Assembly: GCF_047872805.1 (NCBI RefSeq)
Contig: NZ_JBLQUK010000006.1
Coordinates: forward strand, 1 to 64,000
Direction: 5' to 3'
DNA: 64,000 nucleotides
From: Erythrobacter sp047872805
GTDB lineage: Bacteria > Pseudomonadota > Alphaproteobacteria > Sphingomonadales > Sphingomonadaceae
Of this stretch, positions 1-7,862 are shown piece by piece; positions within the stretch are counted from its first letter, which is position 1, and every line of letters begins with the position of its first letter. A program made the position numbers and the translations under genes. The notes below the pieces were generated by a model. That model was not told the DNA's origin, searched no databases, and saw only the letters and a list, made by a program, of their open reading frames with translations.

Positions 1-24
1 AGCGCCGGCGATGTCAGTGCGCGG

Positions 25-50
25 CCTTCGACAGGCTCAGGCTGAGCGGG
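25..50. repeat. Short palindromic intergenic repeat
   Basis: The segment reads CCTTCGACAGGCTCAGGCTG followed by AGCGGG. Its core at 35-47 is a perfect inverted repeat, GCTCAG/CTGAGC around one base. From memory, close variants of this motif recur between genes in sphingomonad and other proteobacterial genomes, so I read it as a dispersed REP-like element and not a gene-specific site. Bases 1-129 otherwise hold nothing I can assign; they lie downstream of the minus-strand gene that ends at 130. Confidence 0.5.
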
Positions 51-129
51 GGTTGCAAAGGATTTCGTGGCAGCAATAGGGTCGATAGCCGAACGCCTGC
101 TTCGCAGCCGCTTGACCGCACAGCCGCCC

Positions 130-1149
130 TTACATCAATCCATGCCGTGCGAGGCTTTCGGCTAACAGCGTTTCGATCAATTGTTCCTGCGTCCAGCCGG
201 CCATCACCGCCGCGCGGCCGAACACCTTTTCTGACCACAGATTGCAGTTGAGGTTGAGTTCGAGGAATGTCACCTCGCCAGTCGTTTCGTTCACGCGGAA
301 TTCGAACCGGCCATAATCAAACGGGCGGTATTCTTCCCAGCACGCCTTGGTCAGTTCGGCAATCCGCGCGGACATTTCCGGGTGCGTAAACGGATCGAGC
401 GAATATTTCTGGCTGCGATCGACCAGATCGCGCTTTTCGTAATAGGTCCGCAGATGCGCAGGGTCGGCCTGACGGAAAATCAGCATCGGAAGGATTTGCG
501 GTTCGCCGCCAATCGTCACGACGGGCACTTCGACATCGCTGCCTTCAATGAAGGGTTCGACAATGGCGTCCTGTCCGCCGTTCGCCGGATCATCGTGGAT
601 CCGCTTTACCGCGGCGGCGACCCCGTCCCAGTCATAGGCGTCCTCCACCCCCCAACTGGCAGAGGAATTGTTGGGCTTCACCACATAGCGCGACGCGGCG
701 GGCAATTTGTCGGGAGTTACTGGCGCGCCCTTGCGATAGATCGCCCAGGGTGCGGTGGGAATCCCGGCATCGACAGCGGCACGCTTGGCCAGATGCTTGT
801 CGTCAGACAATCCGCGCAGGATCGGGCTTGCGCCCAGATAGGGGATGCCTGCGCGCTCGCACAGCAGCGGCAGCAGCATTTCCGAATTGAAGAACCCGGC
901 GCGGTTGAGCAACGGAAAGACGAAATCGATGCCTTTGGGCGGATCGAACAGAATGTCATGCGTCTGGCTGATTGTCAGGTTCAGCCCCAGCCCTTCAAGC
1001 ACCCGGCGCATTTCCTGATGATAACGCGCGTGATTGCCGTCGGTTGGGTGCAGGTCTCCTTCCCACAGGGCATTCTTGGCGATGAACAGGATTTTGAGGC
1101 GGGCTTTGGCTTCGGCAGGGATGCTGAGCGGGGTGAGCGTGTGCGGCAT
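130..1149 (-). CDS. ATP-grasp protein, D-alanine--D-alanine ligase-like
   Basis: This 339-residue protein has the ATP-grasp layout of D-Ala-D-Ala ligases: a lid/substrate segment with DDKHLAKR near 117-123, a nucleotide-binding strand VVKPN at 156-160, VEPFIEGSDVEV at 197-208, and the metal-binding strand FLELNLNCNL at 295-304. Such enzymes make a peptide or amide bond through an acyl-phosphate. The sequence is diverged from Ddl, with LNLNCNL where Ddl has the canonical EINTLPG, and it is not next to mur/fts genes, so a housekeeping Ddl role is unlikely. AGAAAG lies 6 bp before the ATG. It is divergent from a PLP-dependent enzyme, which suggests but does not prove a shared small-molecule pathway. 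The substrate is unknown. Confidence 0.8.
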   Translation of the reverse strand: MPHTLTPLSIPAEAKARLKILFIAKNALWEGDLHPTDGNHARYHQEMRRVLEGLGLNLTISQTHDILFDPPKGIDFVFPLLNRAGFFNSEMLLPLLCERAGIPYLGASPILRGLSDDKHLAKRAAVDAGIPTAPWAIYRKGAPVTPDKLPAASRYVVKPNNSSASWGVEDAYDWDGVAAAVKRIHDDPANGGQDAIVEPFIEGSDVEVPVVTIGGEPQILPMLIFRQADPAHLRTYYEKRDLVDRSQKYSLDPFTHPEMSARIAELTKACWEEYRPFDYGRFEFRVNETTGEVTFLELNLNCNLWSEKVFGRAAVMAGWTQEQLIETLLAESLARHGLM

Positions 1150-1303
1150 GTCAGCTTTCTGTATCGCAGGGCGATTGTGATCAGGCGGTTAGGCCGCGCG
1201 CTTTAATCCTTCGCAAGGCGGCGCACCAGATTATTTTGCATTTTAATGGCAGTGATGGCTTTTCTATGGCGCTCACCGCCACTATTCCCGGCGCTCCTCT
1301 ACC

Positions 1304-1310
1304 GGGTTTA
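1304..1310 (+). other. GGGTTTA slippery heptamer at a frame junction
   Basis: An ATG at 1266 opens a frame (MALTATIPGAPLPG) that reaches G GGT TTA at 1304-1310 and then stops at TGA 1353. A -1 shift on this heptamer enters the frame of the downstream PLP enzyme, giving PLPG-FTGPFAITDIAAKL and continuing through LLDGLSWGAPEERLAVLL into the annotated ORF. The downstream frame has no ATG between its previous stop (TGA 1253) and the GTG at 1406. The heptamer matches the X XXY YYZ rule in the correct phase. A missing base in the sequence or a recent frameshift mutation would look the same. Confidence 0.45.
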
Positions 1311-1405
1311 CGGGACCATTCGCCATTACTGACATTGCTGCAAAGCTTACGCTGAACCGCCTGCTTGATGGGCTTTCCTGGGGTGCGCCGGAAGAACGGC
1401 TCGCC

Positions 1406-2797
1406 GTGCTTCTGACAGAGGGCGGCGATGCGCGCATCACGCTGGAGCCTGCGACCGGGCTGAACCGCTATCTGTCGGCGCCCTATCCGCGCGATATTAT
1501 TGCCTATTCCTCTTCCACCGTCAGCGATATTTCACCAGAGGCCTTTGCGCATCTGTTGCCACTGGTGGATCAGAGCGCCGATTACGCGGAGCGGTTGCAG
1601 CATCTGCGGGGGCGAATACGTGCGGCCTTTAGCCTTTCCGATGACACGCGGATTGTGTTTGCGCCTTCGGGCACCGACCTTGAATATGCTGCGCTGGCTG
1701 CGGTGTTCGGCAAGGCGGCGGGCGGCGTGCACAATGTGCTGCTGGGCGCGGATGAAATCGGCAGCGGCTGCATCCATTCGGCACGCGGGCGCTATTTTGC
1801 CGGTGAGACTGCGCTGGGTCTGACGGTTGAACCGGCCGGCGATGTGGCGGGGTGCGAAGAGATCACTACGGTTGATGTTCCGGTGCGCTGCGGGGCGGGG
1901 CAAGCACGCGAGAGCGCCGAGATTATCGCCGAAATGGCGCGCGAGATCGAAACAGCGCGCGCGGCGGGCAAACATTGTCTGGTCCACGGCGTGCACGGTT
2001 CAAAAACCGGATTGGTTCTGCCTGGCCTGCACGATATTGAGGCGTTGCAAGCTCGTTTTGGCGCCGATGTCACCTTCGTGATTGATGCCTGTCAGGCGCG
2101 CATCACCAGCACGGCGATTGCCGAATATCTGGCGCGCGGGGCGATTGTTTTGATGACCGGGTCAAAGTTTATCGGAGCGCCGCCGTTCAATGGCTGGGCG
2201 TTGTTTCCCGCTGCCTTGATGGAAGCCGCTGCGCCGCTGCCGAGCGGCTTTGCCACGATCTTTCGCCGCGCCGAGTGGCCGGAAGGGTGGGCCGGGGCGG
2301 AACAACTGCCCGAAGGCGAGAACCTGCCACTGGCCCTGCGGCTGGAGGCGGCGCTGTTCGAGGCCGAGAAGTTTCAGCAATTGTCGATGGCTGAGGTGTC
2401 AGCGATCATCGCCGCTTTCGAAGACGCCTTGGCGGAGCACCTGATTTCTGCGCTGAACGTGCGGCGGATAACACCGGGCGGTGCTGCGCAGGAGATGCCG
2501 ATCGAAATGCGCACTCTGGCGACGATCGATGTCAGCAATCTGCCCGGCCTCACCACATTTGAGCAAGCGCAAAGCCTGCACCGCGAACTTGCGCTGGAAG
2601 GGGTGCGATTGGGGCAACCGGTGAAGTGTGTCGCGCTGGATGAAGGCGGTTGGGGCGGGACGCTGAGGATTGGTTTGTCGATGCCGCAAATCACCCGTTG
2701 GGCAGCGATGGATGCCAATGACATCGCGGTGGAATTATCGCGCGACATGCAGAAAATTGCGGGTCTTTTGCAACACTTGACTACGAAAACGCAATGA
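1406..2797 (+). CDS. PLP-dependent aminotransferase class V-like enzyme
   Basis: This 463-residue ORF (GTG start at 1406) is a fold-type I PLP enzyme. PSGTD at 87-91 would hold the cofactor phosphate, DACQ at 227-230 supplies the Asp facing the pyridine nitrogen, and GSKF at 252-255 carries the Schiff-base lysine K254. It lacks cysteine-desulfurase hallmarks, so the reaction is unassigned; aminotransferase, lyase and decarboxylase all remain possible. The GTG start is probably not the true N terminus. About 27 coding-like residues precede it in frame back to 1325, and the only good ATG (1266) is in another frame (see the heptamer at 1304). It is divergent from the ATP-grasp gene. Confidence 0.75.
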   Translation: MLLTEGGDARITLEPATGLNRYLSAPYPRDIIAYSSSTVSDISPEAFAHLLPLVDQSADYAERLQHLRGRIRAAFSLSDDTRIVFAPSGTDLEYAALAAVFGKAAGGVHNVLLGADEIGSGCIHSARGRYFAGETALGLTVEPAGDVAGCEEITTVDVPVRCGAGQARESAEIIAEMAREIETARAAGKHCLVHGVHGSKTGLVLPGLHDIEALQARFGADVTFVIDACQARITSTAIAEYLARGAIVLMTGSKFIGAPPFNGWALFPAALMEAAAPLPSGFATIFRRAEWPEGWAGAEQLPEGENLPLALRLEAALFEAEKFQQLSMAEVSAIIAAFEDALAEHLISALNVRRITPGGAAQEMPIEMRTLATIDVSNLPGLTTFEQAQSLHRELALEGVRLGQPVKCVALDEGGWGGTLRIGLSMPQITRWAAMDANDIAVELSRDMQKIAGLLQHLTTKTQ

Positions 2798-2890
2798 TAG
2801 CGTAACGTTCCGTCACTTGGGCGTATCGCAAGAGTAACAATCGCGTATCTTCTCCCGATTGCCGCGCGGTAAGGGGAGAGATCGCGTCCG

Positions 2891-3535
2891 ATGGCTTTTG
2901 ATTCGCTTGGTAACTGGTACGATGCGCATATCATGCCGCGCCTTATCAAATGCGCGTGCGGTACGGGGCAGGTGATGAAGCGCCGCGCCGCGATTGTGCC
3001 GCTGGCTCGCGGCGATGTGTTCGAACTGGGCTGCGGCGGCGGGATCAATCACGATTTCTATGACGCCTCGGCGATCTCGTCTTACGCCGGGATCGACCCG
3101 CATGGAGTGCTGCTCGACAGCGCGCGCGCCGCCGCTGAAGCGAAGGGCTGGCCCGCCACTTTGCGGCAGGCTCAGGGGGAGGACATTCCGTTCCCATCGA
3201 GCAATTTCGACACGGTGGTGTGCACGTTCACATTGTGCTCTGTCGAGGATCCGCAACGGGTGCTGAGCGAGATGCGCCGCATCCTGCGGCCCGGCGGTCA
3301 AGTTCTGTTTCTGGAACATGGCCGCGCACCCGATGGCGGCGTCGCCAAATGGCAGGAACGGATCGAACCTATGTGGAAACGCCTCGCCGGAGGCTGTCAC
3401 CTGACACGCTCCATCGGTTCGGCGTTTCGCGGCGCCGGTTTCGATGTTGAGCCGCTGGGGCAGGGCTATCTGCCCAAGGCACCGAAATTCGCCATGTGGA
3501 ACGAATGGGGCATTGCCCGGCGTCCGGGGTTTTAG
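2891..3535 (+). CDS. Class I SAM-dependent methyltransferase
   Basis: This 214-residue protein has a clear Rossmann methyltransferase core: motif I ELGCGGG at 45-51, an acidic ribose-binding position in GIDPHG near 67-72, DIP plus FDTVVCTFTL at about 98-115 (motifs II/III), and the post-motif LRPGG typical of UbiE/METTL7-like enzymes. The N terminus has an aromatic, amphipathic segment (FDSLGNWYDAHIMPRLI) compatible with membrane-lipid substrates, as in PE N-methyltransferase-like families. The substrate is not determinable. GGGGAGAG 9 bp upstream is the ribosome binding site. It is followed by a terminator shared with the convergent rne. Confidence 0.8.
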   Translation: MAFDSLGNWYDAHIMPRLIKCACGTGQVMKRRAAIVPLARGDVFELGCGGGINHDFYDASAISSYAGIDPHGVLLDSARAAAEAKGWPATLRQAQGEDIPFPSSNFDTVVCTFTLCSVEDPQRVLSEMRRILRPGGQVLFLEHGRAPDGGVAKWQERIEPMWKRLAGGCHLTRSIGSAFRGAGFDVEPLGQGYLPKAPKFAMWNEWGIARRPGF

Positions 3536-3559
3536 CCATCGAACACGAGGTCGCACGAA

Positions 3560-3592
3560 AAAGGGCCGGACAGCGATGCTTTCCGGCCCTTT
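3560..3592. terminator. Bidirectional intrinsic terminator
   Basis: An 11-bp perfect stem, AAAGGGCCGGA (3560-3570) with TCCGGCCCTTT (3582-3592), encloses an 11-nt loop. Poly-A precedes it (3558-3562) and a T-rich run follows (TTTCGTTT), so it can terminate both the plus-strand methyltransferase gene and the minus-strand rne, whose stop lies at 3624. Confidence 0.85.
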
Positions 3593-3623
3593 CGTTTATC
3601 ATGCGGATTATCGCCCGCTAGCT

Positions 3624-6437
3624 TTATTCGCCGAAGGTGCGCTGCCACCAGCCGCGCTTTTTCGATCCGCTATCGCCGTCATCAGCGGCCGTTACACTGG
3701 CCTCTGCTGGCTCAAGCGCGGGCGGAGGAGCGGCCATATCCGCCGCTGTCTCAGCCTTTGCCGCTGCCTCTGCTTCTGGCGCAGGATCGGGCGTTTCAAC
3801 CTTCTTCTTGCGCGGGGCGCGTTTGCGTTTGGGCTTTTCTTCGGCATCGGGTGCGGCATCGGCATCGGCAGTGGCCTGAGCCTCTGCTGGAGCCTCTGCC
3901 GGAGCCATTGTCGTATCGCTACCTGCTGGTTCTTCGACCTTCTTCTTACGCGGAGCGCGTTTGCGCTTGGGCTTTTCCGCTTCAGCTGCGGGTGCCTCGG
4001 CTTCCGCTACTTCCGGATCGCCAGCGTCCTGTGAAGTGGCCTCTTGCGGTGCCACAGCCGGTTCTTCAGCATTTGTTTCCGCATTTACTTCAGCATTTGC
4101 AGATTCTGAGCCATCTTCGGCCTTTCTGCGACGTCCTCGGCCGCCGCGGCGGCGGCGCTTGCGGGGTTTGGATTCGTCATCCTCATCCGCAGTGCTTGCG
4201 CTTTCCCCGCCATCGCCGCTTTCACCGCGATTGCCATCATCGACGTCATCCGCAGCTTCTTCGGCTTCGCTTTCTTCGGCTTCGTCGCCTTCTCCGCCGT
4301 CTTCGCGGAAGTTCTTGCTGCGCCCGCGTCCGCCGCGCCTGCGGCGGCGCTTTTTGCGGGCACCATCTTCGCGGTCAGAATCGCCCCGACCCGACTCGCT
4401 CCGGCCAGCGTCGTCCTGACCCTCTTCATCGTCTTCGCCGTCCTCATCTTCGAGAGGCAAATCGTCATCGTCGTCATCGTCGATGATCGGTTCGAACTTT
4501 GGTGCCTGTGTCGGGCGCGGTCCGGCGCTCGACACGGTCATTTTCGCGCCTTCATCTTCGCCCTCGGGTTGGACTTCGATCGAAACGCCGTAACGCTCCT
4601 CGATCTCGACCAGCTCATGGCGCTTTTCATTGAGCAGATAGATTGCCGCTTCGGTGCTTGCCGCGAGTTTGATGAGCGTGCCTTTGCCTTTGGCCGCTTC
4701 GTCTTCGATCAGGCGCAGCGCGGAAAGGCCAGCAGAGGATGCGGTGCGCACCAGGCCCGTGCCGTCGCAATGCGGACATTCGCGCGTGGTCGCCTCAAGC
4801 ACACCCGTGCGCAGCCGCTGGCGGCTCATTTCCATCAGGCCAAAGCCCGAAATACGTCCAACCTGAATACGCGCGCGGTCTGATCTCAGCGCGTCCTTCA
4901 TCGCCTTTTCAACTTTGCGGGTGTTGGAATTGTATTCCATGTCGATGAAATCGATCACGACCAGTCCGGCCATATCGCGCAGCCGCAACTGCCGCGCGAT
5001 TTCGTGCGCGGCTTCGAGATTGGTGTGGAGCGCGGTCTGTTCGATCCCATGTTCCTTGGTCGAACGACCCGAGTTGATGTCGATCGAAACCAGCGCTTCG
5101 GTCGGGTTGATAATCAGATAGCCGCCCGATTTGAGCTGCACCATCGGATCGTACATCGCCCGCAATTGATCCTCCGCGCCGTATCGCTGGAACATCGGCA
5201 CCGGATCGGAATAGGCCTTAACCCGCCGGGCATGGCTGGGCATCAGCATTTTCATGAAGGCCTTGGCGGATTTGTAACCCTCCTCGCCCTCGACGATGAT
5301 TTCCTCAATCTCGCGGTTATAGATGTCGCGGATCGCGCGCTTGATCAGATCGCTGTCTGAATGGACCAGACTGGGCGCGGTTGAACGCAGCGTCGTCTGA
5401 CGAATTTCATCCCACAGCCGCGCGAGATAGTCGAAATCCCGTTTGATTTCGGTCTTGGTCCGCGAAATCCCGGCGGTGCGCACGATCAGGCCCATCGATT
5501 TGGGCAAGGTCAGATCGGACACGACCTGTTTCAAACGCTTGCGGTCCGACGAGGAATTGATCTTGCGGCTGATCCCGCCGCCGTGGCTGGAATTGGGCAT
5601 GAGCACGGTATAACGGCCCGCGAGGCTGAGATAGGTGGTCAGCGCTGCACCCTTGTTGCCGCGCTCTTCCTTTACGACCTGAACAAGCAACACCTGACGG
5701 CGCTGAATAACGTCCTGAATCTTGTAACGGCGACGCAGTGCCATGCGTTTGGTGCGGACTTCGTCGACTTCCTTGGCGCGGCTGCGGCCTTTTTGCTGGG
5801 GCCGCTTTCCGCCCTGACGGCGGCGTCCGCCGCCTCTCCGGCCGCGGCGCGAGGATTCGCCATCCTCGTCATTGTCTTCATCAGAAGATGATCCAGCCGA
5901 TTCGTCGCTTTCATCATCGTCGCCGTCTTCAGCGTCACTGTCTTCACCGTCGTCGTCGCGGTCATCATCCGATGTGCCGCCTTCGAAGGTGGAAACCTCG
6001 TCTTTCTCCGAAGTGTCTATTTCTTCCATGCCATCTTCGGCAAGGTCTTCAGCCAAGGCCCCGGCGCTTTCATCGTCGGCGTCATATTCGCCGCCCGGAG
6101 AAATGCCTTCCTCTTCTTCTTCGGCGCGCAGGCGCGCTTCTTCTTCGGCTGCCTCCGCCTCTTCGGCGAGCAATGCTTCCCGATCCGATTGCGGGATCTG
6201 GTAATAGTCCGGGTGAATCTCGCTAAACGCTAGGAAACCGTGACGATTGCCACCAAAATCGACGAATGCCGCCTGCAAGGACGGTTCGACGCGGGTTACT
6301 TTGGCGAGGTAGATGTTGCCTTTGATCTGCTTGTGTTCGGCAGATTCGAAATCGAATTCCTCAATCCGGTTTCCTTTGAGCACCGCCACCCGGGTTTCTT
6401 CCGAGTGGCGCGCATCGATTAGCATGCGCGTTGCCAT
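3624..6437 (-). CDS. rne: Ribonuclease E
   Basis: This 937-residue RNase E/G endonuclease acts in mRNA decay and rRNA/tRNA processing. The N-terminal S1 domain (about 38-240) is split by a long acidic then Arg/Gly-rich insertion at about 88-225. Catalytic Asp residues are in SIDINS (D453) and VVIDFID (D496), and the Zn-link is CPHC at 554-557. The C-terminal third is low complexity: acidic blocks, RRRRGGRGR clusters and two copies of KPKRKRAPRKKKVE, the sort of disordered scaffold that recruits degradosome partners and RNA. The C terminus KKRGWWQRTFGE is aromatic. It starts at an ATG 471 bp from the divergent amidase gene, so a long 5' leader is possible, as known for autoregulated rne genes. 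Confidence 0.97.
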   Translation of the reverse strand: MATRMLIDARHSEETRVAVLKGNRIEEFDFESAEHKQIKGNIYLAKVTRVEPSLQAAFVDFGGNRHGFLAFSEIHPDYYQIPQSDREALLAEEAEAAEEEARLRAEEEEEGISPGGEYDADDESAGALAEDLAEDGMEEIDTSEKDEVSTFEGGTSDDDRDDDGEDSDAEDGDDDESDESAGSSSDEDNDEDGESSRRGRRGGGRRRQGGKRPQQKGRSRAKEVDEVRTKRMALRRRYKIQDVIQRRQVLLVQVVKEERGNKGAALTTYLSLAGRYTVLMPNSSHGGGISRKINSSSDRKRLKQVVSDLTLPKSMGLIVRTAGISRTKTEIKRDFDYLARLWDEIRQTTLRSTAPSLVHSDSDLIKRAIRDIYNREIEEIIVEGEEGYKSAKAFMKMLMPSHARRVKAYSDPVPMFQRYGAEDQLRAMYDPMVQLKSGGYLIINPTEALVSIDINSGRSTKEHGIEQTALHTNLEAAHEIARQLRLRDMAGLVVIDFIDMEYNSNTRKVEKAMKDALRSDRARIQVGRISGFGLMEMSRQRLRTGVLEATTRECPHCDGTGLVRTASSAGLSALRLIEDEAAKGKGTLIKLAASTEAAIYLLNEKRHELVEIEERYGVSIEVQPEGEDEGAKMTVSSAGPRPTQAPKFEPIIDDDDDDDLPLEDEDGEDDEEGQDDAGRSESGRGDSDREDGARKKRRRRRGGRGRSKNFREDGGEGDEAEESEAEEAADDVDDGNRGESGDGGESASTADEDDESKPRKRRRRGGRGRRRKAEDGSESANAEVNAETNAEEPAVAPQEATSQDAGDPEVAEAEAPAAEAEKPKRKRAPRKKKVEEPAGSDTTMAPAEAPAEAQATADADAAPDAEEKPKRKRAPRKKKVETPDPAPEAEAAAKAETAADMAAPPPALEPAEASVTAADDGDSGSKKRGWWQRTFGE

Positions 6438-6908
6438 GTAATATTCTCCAAACGCCCGATCTTCGCGCCGATAGTCGGCGCAAGGGGCGTGTCATATGAG
6501 TGAAATCGGCCTGAGGATCCGCAATGGCGGTCTGCGGGCCGGTATTGGTGGAAGCGCGCGTGTGACAGTTCAGCACGGGCGCGATGTTCGTGTCTGCTGC
6601 GACGAGAGTGCGGATAGTTTCCGCGCTGTACCCTTGGTGGGTCCTCACAAGGCTTTCGGCGCCTGTTGGGCGCTGGCCATACCTTTGCGAGGAGTAGCGT
6701 CTCGTCACTGCATCAACCTGTTGGGCGGCTGACCCTTTAACGAATTGGTGAACCAATTGGTGCGGTCTGCCGTGTGGATGAAAGCGCGGACCATGTTGTC
6801 GCCGAATGGCACAAGGAACCCCGTTTCGAAAACAAGCGCTAGCACCGTGGGTTACGCGCCGCAACTCTATTGCGCTTGTAGGGCGCAACATCCTAAGCCC
6901 GGATTGTC
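6438..6908. other. Divergent intergenic region between rne and amidase gene
   Basis: This 471-bp stretch is the longest gene-free interval. ORFs in it are short and unconvincing. It must hold the promoters of rne (leftward) and of the amidase-mrcA unit (rightward). Visible structure: an inverted repeat at 6743-6758, and TTGCGC/GCGCAA (6870-6875, 6883-6888) about 20 bp before the amidase start. I could not identify convincing -35/-10 pairs. If rne is transcribed from near 6750, its untranslated leader would be about 300 nt. Confidence 0.6.
6743..6758. promoter_or_regulatory. Operator-like inverted repeat upstream of rne
   Basis: AATTGGT and ACCAATT form a perfect 7-bp inverted repeat around GA, followed by a third half-site ATTGGT at 6756-6761. 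It is markedly AT-rich against its surroundings. It could be a regulator site or part of a promoter for rne; the sequence alone does not say which. Confidence 0.35.
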
Positions 6909-7793
6909 ATGAGTGTACGTGCGCTCCTCTTGTTGATCCTGGCGGTCCCGGCTCTGATTGTTGGCGGAGCAATGGCTGCGGGGGTGATTATTCCGGTGCC
7001 CCATTGGGGACGCGATTATGTCCTCAGCTTTCTGCTCGATCCAGAAGGTGAGCCGCTGGAACTCCCCGCGATTGCCGGGCCAGAAGATCCTGCACGCCCG
7101 CTGGTGGTGCTCGATGCCGGGCATGGTGGACGCGATCCCGGTTCCATCGGGCGCGGCGCTGGCGGCAGGGAGGTGCTGGAAAAGGACATCGTGCTGGCTT
7201 TGACGCTGGCGCTGCGCGATGAATTGCTGAAGGAAGGCGGCATCCGCGTGGCGCTAACCCGCGACACCGACAGGATTGTTACGCTGTCTCAGCGTCCCGA
7301 AATTGCCCGGCAGCTAGGCGCGGATCTGTTCCTGTCGATCCATGCGGATTCGGCCGGAGAGCGCCGGGATGTCGAAGGCGCGAGCATCTATACGTTGTCC
7401 AATGAGGCATCGAGCGAGGCAGCGGCACGCTTTGCCGAACGTGAAAACGCCGCAGACGCGCTTAACGGCATCACGATCGAGGGACAAAGCGCCGAAGTCA
7501 GCGCGATCCTGGTGGAATTGTCGCAGCAACGCACGCAGGAAGACGCGACTGAATTTGCCGCTTTGATCGCGCGCGAAGGGGATGGCCGCGTGCGGTTTCA
7601 TCCCCAGCCGCGCCGCTCTGCGGCTTTGGCAGTGCTGCGCGCGCCCGACGTCCCCGGTGTGTTGTTCGAAAGCGGCTTTGTCACCAATGACGCGGATCGC
7701 GCACGGTTGATGACGGAGCAAGGGCGACAGGAATATGCACAGGCACTGGCCCGCGCGATTCGTGTTTATTTTGCGCGCCGGGCTTTGCCTTAG
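6909..7793 (+). CDS. N-acetylmuramoyl-L-alanine amidase (Amidase_3)
   Basis: This 294-residue zinc amidase cleaves the amide bond between MurNAc and the stem peptide and would act in the periplasm during cell separation and wall turnover. An N-terminal hydrophobic segment (about 4-24) is a signal peptide or anchor. The catalytic domain has the zinc set: H72 in DAGHGG, E88 or E91 in REVLEKD, H145 in SIHAD, and the general base E254 in LFESGF. There is no AMIN domain. mrcA follows after 69 bp, so a cell-wall hydrolase and a synthase are likely co-transcribed. Confidence 0.93.
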   Translation: MSVRALLLLILAVPALIVGGAMAAGVIIPVPHWGRDYVLSFLLDPEGEPLELPAIAGPEDPARPLVVLDAGHGGRDPGSIGRGAGGREVLEKDIVLALTLALRDELLKEGGIRVALTRDTDRIVTLSQRPEIARQLGADLFLSIHADSAGERRDVEGASIYTLSNEASSEAAARFAERENAADALNGITIEGQSAEVSAILVELSQQRTQEDATEFAALIAREGDGRVRFHPQPRRSAALAVLRAPDVPGVLFESGFVTNDADRARLMTEQGRQEYAQALARAIRVYFARRALP

Positions 7794-7862
7794 GGTGCGA
7801 ATGTGCGGACGGAGAAGCTGCTGCTGGCAATCTAGCGCGAAGCACGATAAATCGCGCGGCAG

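Noticed and set aside
382..1206. 274-codon plus-strand ORF across the ATP-grasp gene
   Set aside because: It is antisense to a gene with clear ATP-grasp motifs; long antisense frames are common at this GC content and the translation shows no domain.
3637..4486. Several plus-strand ORFs over the 3' part of rne, rich in Arg/Pro or Ser
   Set aside because: They mirror the low-complexity acidic/basic C-terminal region of RNase E on the other strand.
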